Shown one piece after another: positions 30,348 through 35,160 of a stretch of 35,160 nucleotides of DNA. The notes under the pieces were generated by a model. The model had not been told where the DNA came from, searched no databases, and saw nothing but the letters and a program-made list of their open reading frames with translations. Positions within the stretch are counted from its first letter, which is position 1, and each line of letters opens with the position of its first letter. This DNA comes from JBBDLF01 sp040879025 (GTDB lineage Bacteria > Pseudomonadota > Gammaproteobacteria > Pseudomonadales > Pseudohongiellaceae). The translations under genes and the position numbers were made by a program. The stretch spans positions 1-35,160 of the forward strand of contig JBBDLF010000010.1 of assembly GCA_040879025.1 (NCBI GenBank), written 5' to 3'.

Positions 30348-30701
30348 ATGACAGCAGTACAATCACAAGATCCCGTAATGATGTCCTTCACGGACAATGC
30401 CGCTCACAAGGTACGCACCTTGATTGAGGAGGAAGGCAATGACAGCCTGAAGCTGAGGGTGTTTGTCACCGGAGGGGGCTGCTCAGGGTTTCAGTACGGC
30501 TTCTCTTTCGATGAGGAAATCAATGAGGAAGATACGGTTATTGCCAACAAGGGTGCCAGCCTGCTGGTGGACCCTCTGAGTTTTCAGTACCTGGTGGGGT
30601 CGAAAATCGACTACGTGGAGGGGCTGCAGGGCTCGAGATTCGTGGTGGAAAATCCGCTGGCGTCGAGTACTTGCGGCTGCGGCTCATCCTTCTCCATCTG
30701 A
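30348..30701 (+). CDS. erpA: Iron-sulfur cluster insertion protein ErpA
   Basis: A-type Fe-S carrier. 117 residues with the invariant cysteines C45 (TGGGCSGFQYGFSFDE), C109 and C111 (SSTCGCGSSFSI). It delivers clusters to apo-proteins such as the isoprenoid enzyme IspG and respiratory enzymes. The start at 30348 is kept, although ATG at 30378 or 30381 (MMSFTDNAAHKV) is possible. It has its own promoter, with a candidate IscR site. It converges with anmK (43 bases apart). Confidence 0.95.
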   Translation: MTAVQSQDPVMMSFTDNAAHKVRTLIEEEGNDSLKLRVFVTGGGCSGFQYGFSFDEEINEEDTVIANKGASLLVDPLSFQYLVGSKIDYVEGLQGSRFVVENPLASSTCGCGSSFSI

Positions 30702-30744
30702 CTGTCTGATCTTTCCTGCTGCATTGGGGCCTTATCCGGAGTAG

Positions 30745-31857
30745 CTAATTCGCCGGGTATATTCCGCCCAGAATACAAGGTTTGTGAGCGCCGGTTACCG
30801 ATCGGGCGTCGACAGCCCTGCCCGCCAAGGCCTCACTGGCCAGCCAGGCAAAAGCAACCGCTTCAACCCAGTCGGCATCCAGGCCAATAGCCGCGGTGGT
30901 ATCCACCGTTGCGTCAGGCATCAATTCGGCCAGCCTGCCCAGGAGTCGTTTGTTGTGCGACCCGCCTCCGCAGACGAAAACCTCTTCAGGATCCGTTTGC
31001 GCCACAATCGCCTGTTGCAGGCTCACGGCGGTCAATTCCAGCAGGGTTGCCTGCACATCCTGGGGCTTCAGAATGACATCCAGGGCAGCGAGTTTCGCCT
31101 TCAACCATTTGTGGTTGAATAATTCCCGGCCGGTACTCTTTGGGTACGCAAGGGAGAAATAGTCTTCATCCAGCAAGGTTGCAAGCAGTTCGGATTGAAC
31201 TTCCCCGGAGGCCGCCCAGCGCCCGTCGCGATCATAAGGGGTGTTCTGGTGGGTTTCCACCCAGTAATCCATCAACACGTTGCCGGGACCGGTATCAAAG
31301 GCAATGAACGGCTGGTTTGGCGCGATGACAGAGATGTTGGCAATGCCACCTATGTTGACCACCACCCGACGTTTGTCCGGTGAGGCAAAATAAAACCGGT
31401 GCAGCAGCGGGGCCATGGGGGCACCCTGGCCGCCGGCGGCCATATCTTTGCGGCGAAAATCCGCGACCGTGGTGATGCCGGTGCGGTGGGCGATGGTATT
31501 GGGGTCAGCCAGCTGCATCGTGAAAGGATAGGGCGAGTCAGGCTGGTGAAACACCGTCTGCCCGTGGCTTCCGATGGCGGTGATTTCAGCGGCTTGTCGG
31601 CCGGTGTCAGTCAGCAAGGCGTCGACCCCCGCGGCGAAGGCCCGGGCTATTTCCACGTCGGCGCGGCCAATCAGTTCCCAGGACAGATCTGTGTTATCAC
31701 ACAGTTGCAGGAGGGTTTGACGAAGCGAGGCGGTGATGGGTTCACTGTGGGTAGCCAGCAGTTCGACACTGGCATCGGCAATCTTTACCAGAGCACAGTC
31801 TATACCGTCGATGCTGGTGCCGGAGATCAGTCCGATAAAGAGCCGTGGCGCGCTCAC
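30745..31857 (-). CDS. anmK: Anhydro-N-acetylmuramic acid kinase
   Basis: Phosphorylates and opens 1,6-anhydroMurNAc during cell-wall recycling. 370 residues with RLFIGLISGTSIDGIDCALV at the N-terminus, GSHGQTVFHQPDSPY, TGITTVADFRRKDMAAGGQG, and FVCGGGSHNKRLLGRLAELM in the sugar-kinase fold. Its ATG overlaps the end of the M23 peptidase gene by one base (31857), so cell-wall cleavage and recycling genes are coupled. Confidence 0.96.
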   Translation of the reverse strand: MSAPRLFIGLISGTSIDGIDCALVKIADASVELLATHSEPITASLRQTLLQLCDNTDLSWELIGRADVEIARAFAAGVDALLTDTGRQAAEITAIGSHGQTVFHQPDSPYPFTMQLADPNTIAHRTGITTVADFRRKDMAAGGQGAPMAPLLHRFYFASPDKRRVVVNIGGIANISVIAPNQPFIAFDTGPGNVLMDYWVETHQNTPYDRDGRWAASGEVQSELLATLLDEDYFSLAYPKSTGRELFNHKWLKAKLAALDVILKPQDVQATLLELTAVSLQQAIVAQTDPEEVFVCGGGSHNKRLLGRLAELMPDATVDTTAAIGLDADWVEAVAFAWLASEALAGRAVDARSVTGAHKPCILGGIYPAN

Positions 31858-33335
31858 TAGTGTGCGGTGGGCTGGTTCAGGGTAAGCAGGGTCGGTTGTT
31901 CACCCTGGAAGCGAACCACCAGGTCGGCAGTGGCGCTCCGGAAACGGTCCATCTCCGAGGCTTCCAGCGAAACCGCCTGTGGCAGCCTGTCGAGTACCGT
32001 ACGGGGATTCTGATGCACACCGTTGAGCAGGAACTCATAATGCAGGTGAGGACCGGTAGCGCCGCCTGTGGCGCCCACATAGCCGATGATATCGCCCTGT
32101 CGTACCCGCGACCCTTTCCTGAGGCCGCGGCCGTAGTCGGACAGGTGGGCGTACTTGGTTTCAATTCCGCCGTTGTGCTTCAGTACCACCAGCTTGCCGA
32201 ATGAACCGTTGCGGGCGGCGAACGTAACCCGACCGTCACTGGTGGCGCGAATCGGCGTACCGTTGGCGGCGGCATAGTCCGTGCCCTTGTGGGCGCGAAT
32301 GGTGTTCAGAATGGGATGACGGCGGGAGGGATTGAAATTGGAACTGATGCGGAACACGTCCAGCGGGGAGCGCAGGAAGGCCTTGCGCATGCTTTCACCT
32401 TCGGGATTGTAGTACCCCGCTTCTCCAGCCTCGTTGATATAGCGTACCGCGATGTACTGCCGGCCCTGATTCGTGAACTGCGCGGCCAGAATCTCTCCGG
32501 TGCCCACGTAGGTGTCGTCCAGGTACGTTTCTTCGTAGAGAATGCTGAAGTTGTCGCCTGCCCGGGGGTCCAGAATAAAGTCTATGACACCACCGAAGAT
32601 GGTGGCCATCTCGATAATGGTCGCGGTTGGAATTTGCTGCTGCTGCCCGGCCATGAACAGGTTGTCAACTATCGTGCCCGACTTGAACGCTTCACGGACC
32701 TCGGCGTCACGGGCAATCATATCGACGTTATAGCCGCTTTCATTTCGGGTAAAAAGGTAACCTTCCAGCGGTGACTTCAAAACCTCTAACTGTTGCAACT
32801 GACCCGGTTGGGGGATATTGAAGCTTAGCTGGTAGCCCGGATAAAGGCGGTTGAGCACTTTGGCTTCGTCGTTGCTGTTCAGCACCCGGAACAGGTCGCC
32901 GTCGCTTAGCCCCACCTTGGTGAAAATAGCCGAGAGGTTGTCTCCTGACTGGACTTCAACGTTTTGCCATGGCTGAGCCGCTTGCAAATCCGCTTCGCTG
33001 GTCACGATGTCCCGCAGCGCCACAGTGTGCTCTGACGCGGTCGGTTCGGTCGCTGGTGATGCGGTGGCGGGCGACAGGGGGCTCGCTGAGGCGATGGTCG
33101 CAGCGGGGCTTAAGGTAGGGGAATCCTTTTGAATTTCAGTAGCATGCGTTAGCTGCTCAGGGAATGACGTTGCCTGAATGGCTTTGTCTGAAACGGTCTG
33201 GATGGGCTGAAGTGATCCATGGGAGGGAACCAGAAAGACAACAAACAACATCACAAAGAGCACCCCGGCCAGTGCCAGGTGGTCCCGGGGATAGTGTTTG
33301 ACAACGATGTGCTTTACTACTTCAATGACATTCAT
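31857..33335 (-). CDS. Membrane-anchored peptidoglycan endopeptidase, M23 family (MepM-like)
   Basis: A 492-residue protein with one N-terminal membrane helix (about 20-36, LALAGVLFVMLFVVFLV), a Ser/Thr/Pro-rich linker to about 105, a LysM/OapA-type module (QSGDNLSAIFTKVGLSDGDL) and a C-terminal LytM domain. Zinc ligands H349, D353 (AHKGTDYA) and H432 (GPHLHYEF, with H430) are intact, so it should be active. It cleaves D-Ala to mDAP cross-links in related MepM. The gene runs into anmK. In Pseudomonas the same gene sits between anmK and tyrS, divergent from tyrS. Confidence 0.92.
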   Translation of the reverse strand: MNVIEVVKHIVVKHYPRDHLALAGVLFVMLFVVFLVPSHGSLQPIQTVSDKAIQATSFPEQLTHATEIQKDSPTLSPAATIASASPLSPATASPATEPTASEHTVALRDIVTSEADLQAAQPWQNVEVQSGDNLSAIFTKVGLSDGDLFRVLNSNDEAKVLNRLYPGYQLSFNIPQPGQLQQLEVLKSPLEGYLFTRNESGYNVDMIARDAEVREAFKSGTIVDNLFMAGQQQQIPTATIIEMATIFGGVIDFILDPRAGDNFSILYEETYLDDTYVGTGEILAAQFTNQGRQYIAVRYINEAGEAGYYNPEGESMRKAFLRSPLDVFRISSNFNPSRRHPILNTIRAHKGTDYAAANGTPIRATSDGRVTFAARNGSFGKLVVLKHNGGIETKYAHLSDYGRGLRKGSRVRQGDIIGYVGATGGATGPHLHYEFLLNGVHQNPRTVLDRLPQAVSLEASEMDRFRSATADLVVRFQGEQPTLLTLNQPTAH

Positions 33336-33685
33336 ATCATTTCAAACCAGGATGAGTACTGCTATCCATTAAGCCCATCCAGTGAAAATCAGTCGGGACC
33401 GATTGACGCTGGTCAGGTTGAAAGTATACCCACAAGTTGAGTAAATCCCTACCCGGAATTTTCTCAGCCTGTGACCGAATTCCCATTAGATGCCGTTGCT
33501 AAAGAAATGTTCCCGGCACGGTCTGGATTTCCTGATAATTCACACCGGATGGTTCGCTGGTGTAAAATCGCCGCCTTTTCCCGGTTGAATTTGTCGAATT
33601 CTGCGAAATCAGCTGTACTATGCGTTCAGTAACTGTGTTCAGCACAATGCGGTTCAATACACTAACAATGTATGAGAGTTAGCCC
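33336..33685. promoter_or_regulatory. Divergent intergenic region between the M23 peptidase and tyrS
   Basis: No gene is visible. For tyrS, TTCACA (33539-33544) and TAAAAT (33563-33568) with 18-base spacing make a plausible promoter. TTGACG with TATACC near 33402-33430 is another plus-strand candidate. No T-box or tRNA-like leader was seen, as expected outside Gram-positives. Confidence 0.4.
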
Positions 33686-34975
33686 ATGCCTGGTCAGAGC
33701 AAAGACATAATCGGAGATCTTGAGCGTCGCGGGCTGATCGCCCAGCTGGCCGGCGGTGATGATCTTCGCAAGCATCTGGCCGGGGGCAGCCGCGCCATCT
33801 ATTGCGGGTTTGATCCTACCGCCGAAAGCCTGCATATCGGCAACCTGGTCCCCTTGTTAGCCCTGAAACGCTTCCAACTGGCGGGCCATAAGCCAATTGC
33901 GCTGGTAGGTGGGGCCACGGGCATGATCGGTGACCCCAGTTTCAAGGCCAGCGAACGACAGCTGAATTCCACGGACGTCATTTCCGGATGGGTAGAGCGT
34001 ATCAAGCCGCAACTGGCGCGTTTTCTCGACTTCGACAGCCCCGACAATGCGGCGGTCATGGTGAACAACCTCGACTGGATGCAGGGTTACGACCTGTTGA
34101 GCTTCCTGCGGGATGTCGGCAAGCATTTTTCCGTCAATGCCATGATTCAGAAAGAGTCCGTGAAACAGCGCCTGGACCGGGAAGGAGCCGGAATATCCTT
34201 TACCGAATTCAGCTACATGATTCTGCAATCGTATGATTTCGCCGAATTGAACCGGCGCTACCGGTGCAGTATCCAGTTGGGAGGTTCCGATCAGTGGGGC
34301 AATATTACCGGGGGAATCGACCTCACCCGGCGCATGAACCAGGAACAGGTCTATGGGGTGACCGTGCCCCTGGTAACCAAGGCCGACGGCACCAAGTTCG
34401 GCAAGACCGAAACCGGCACGGTATGGATTGATGCTGCCAAGACTTCGCCCTATGCGTTCTATCAGTTCTGGCTGCAGACCGCTGATGCTGACGTGTACCG
34501 GTTTCTGAACTACTTCACGTTTCTCGACTGCGAGGAGATAGAAGCTATCAATGCCCGTGACAGGACCGCTGCCGGAAGGCCGGAGGCCCAGGGGCATCTG
34601 GCCGCAGAGGTCACCCGCCTGGTGCATGGCGAGGAGGGGCTGGATGCGGCACTTCGCATCAGCAAAGCCCTGTTCTCCGGCGAGATAAGCGGCCTGACCG
34701 AAGCTGATCTGCAGCAGCTTGAACTGGACGGCCTGCCCTGCAGCCGGTTGACCGATAAGGCCTATAATATCGTGGAAGCGCTGGTGGCCACCGGCCTTGC
34801 CAAATCCAATCGCATGGCCCGGGAATTCATCGGCAGCAATGCGGTGAATGCCAATGGCCGGGCGGTGGTATCGGCTGAACTACCCCTGACACCGGGGGAC
34901 GCTCTGCACGGTCGTTACTACGTGCTTAAAAGAGGTAAAAAATTGTTCCATCTGGTGAATATCAAGGCCGGGTAA
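33686..34975 (+). CDS. tyrS: Tyrosyl-tRNA synthetase
   Basis: Class I synthetase of 429 residues. The HIGH motif appears as AESLHIGNLVPLLALKRF (residues 47-64), the tyrosine pocket as QLGGSDQWGNITGG, and the KMSKS loop as TKFGKTETG near residue 230, the TyrS variant. A C-terminal S4-like RNA-binding domain (NRMAREFIGSNAVNANGRAV) completes it. KFGKT marks the longer E. coli TyrS type. The gene precedes an rRNA promoter, as tyrS (tyrZ) does in Pseudomonas. Confidence 0.97.
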   Translation: MPGQSKDIIGDLERRGLIAQLAGGDDLRKHLAGGSRAIYCGFDPTAESLHIGNLVPLLALKRFQLAGHKPIALVGGATGMIGDPSFKASERQLNSTDVISGWVERIKPQLARFLDFDSPDNAAVMVNNLDWMQGYDLLSFLRDVGKHFSVNAMIQKESVKQRLDREGAGISFTEFSYMILQSYDFAELNRRYRCSIQLGGSDQWGNITGGIDLTRRMNQEQVYGVTVPLVTKADGTKFGKTETGTVWIDAAKTSPYAFYQFWLQTADADVYRFLNYFTFLDCEEIEAINARDRTAAGRPEAQGHLAAEVTRLVHGEEGLDAALRISKALFSGEISGLTEADLQQLELDGLPCSRLTDKAYNIVEALVATGLAKSNRMAREFIGSNAVNANGRAVVSAELPLTPGDALHGRYYVLKRGKKLFHLVNIKAG

Positions 34976-35060
34976 GCCGGTCCATTTGAATCCGGCGATT
35001 TTAATGTCGGTGGCCGGGTGATGCGTGCGGGTGTTTGTTTTCAAAACCCCTTCCCAGCAC

Positions 35061-35160
35061 TTGCTAAACCCGGCCGGGTGCGTATAATACGCCGCCTCGA
35101 GCCAAGAAGGCGAGAGTGTTGTGTTCTTTAAAAATTCGAGATCAAGTAATAGAGGTGGGT
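35061..35160 (+). promoter_or_regulatory. rRNA operon promoter and antitermination leader
   Basis: TTGCTA (35061-35066) and TATAAT (35083-35088) with 16-base spacing, followed by a GC-rich discriminator (ACGCCGCC), are typical of stringently controlled rRNA promoters. Downstream, TGTTCTTTAAAAA (35122-35134) resembles boxA of the antitermination leader. The 16S gene should begin beyond the window edge. 34976-35060 shows only a weak hairpin. Confidence 0.75.

Overview
The window is most likely a chromosomal segment from a free-living gammaproteobacterium that I cannot name to genus. The evidence is gene content and order. smpB, ratA, rnfH, bamE, fur, recN, grpE, dnaK and dnaJ sit in one neighbourhood. 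The block argC, coiled-coil protein, bactofilin, erpA, anmK, M23 peptidase, tyrS and an rRNA promoter resembles the arrangement I recall from Pseudomonas. The tmRNA tag is A-ANDDNYALAA. Two runs of N mark assembly gaps (8985-8994 and 17158-17257).

Region 1 (1-7724) is accessory DNA, visibly more AT-rich in parts and full of wreckage. It holds a partial copy of a neighbouring exported-protein gene, an orphan RTX-type calcium-binding fragment, a 5'-truncated gene, an intact Phd/VapC-type toxin-antitoxin pair, and a sigma-factor tail with a broken two-helix membrane protein. It also holds an IS256-type remnant with two right ends, a subtilase C-terminal fragment, a signal-peptide stub cut by an IS3-type remnant, and a doubly broken higBA pair. 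It stops at the 3' end of ssrA, a classic island integration site, so it is probably a decayed island or integration hot spot. No integrase or attachment repeat is visible.

Region 2 (7725-13236) holds ssrA, msrA and smpB on the minus strand. On the plus strand follow a sodium-dependent transporter, ratA-rnfH, and a pair made of a short protein ending His-Cys-Cys-stop and an ArsA-like ATPase.

Region 3 (13361-15977) is a probable metal-uptake pair: a small exported His/Cys protein and a ZnuD-like TonB-dependent receptor with a histidine-rich loop.

Region 4 (16037-23349) contains bamE, fur, recN (with a repeat-filled insertion and an assembly gap) and grpE-dnaK-dnaJ, with a strong sigma-32 promoter before grpE. 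Long GGGGTCGG-type palindromes lie after smpB and dnaJ.

Region 5 (23332-27609, minus) reads hemJ, thiD, thiE, hemL, PfkB kinase: haem and thiamine biosynthesis with a nucleoside or sugar kinase.

Region 6 (27832-35160) has argC, a coiled-coil membrane protein, bactofilin, erpA (with a candidate IscR site in its promoter), the minus-strand M23 peptidase-anmK pair, tyrS, and finally the promoter and boxA leader of an rRNA operon whose genes lie beyond the edge.
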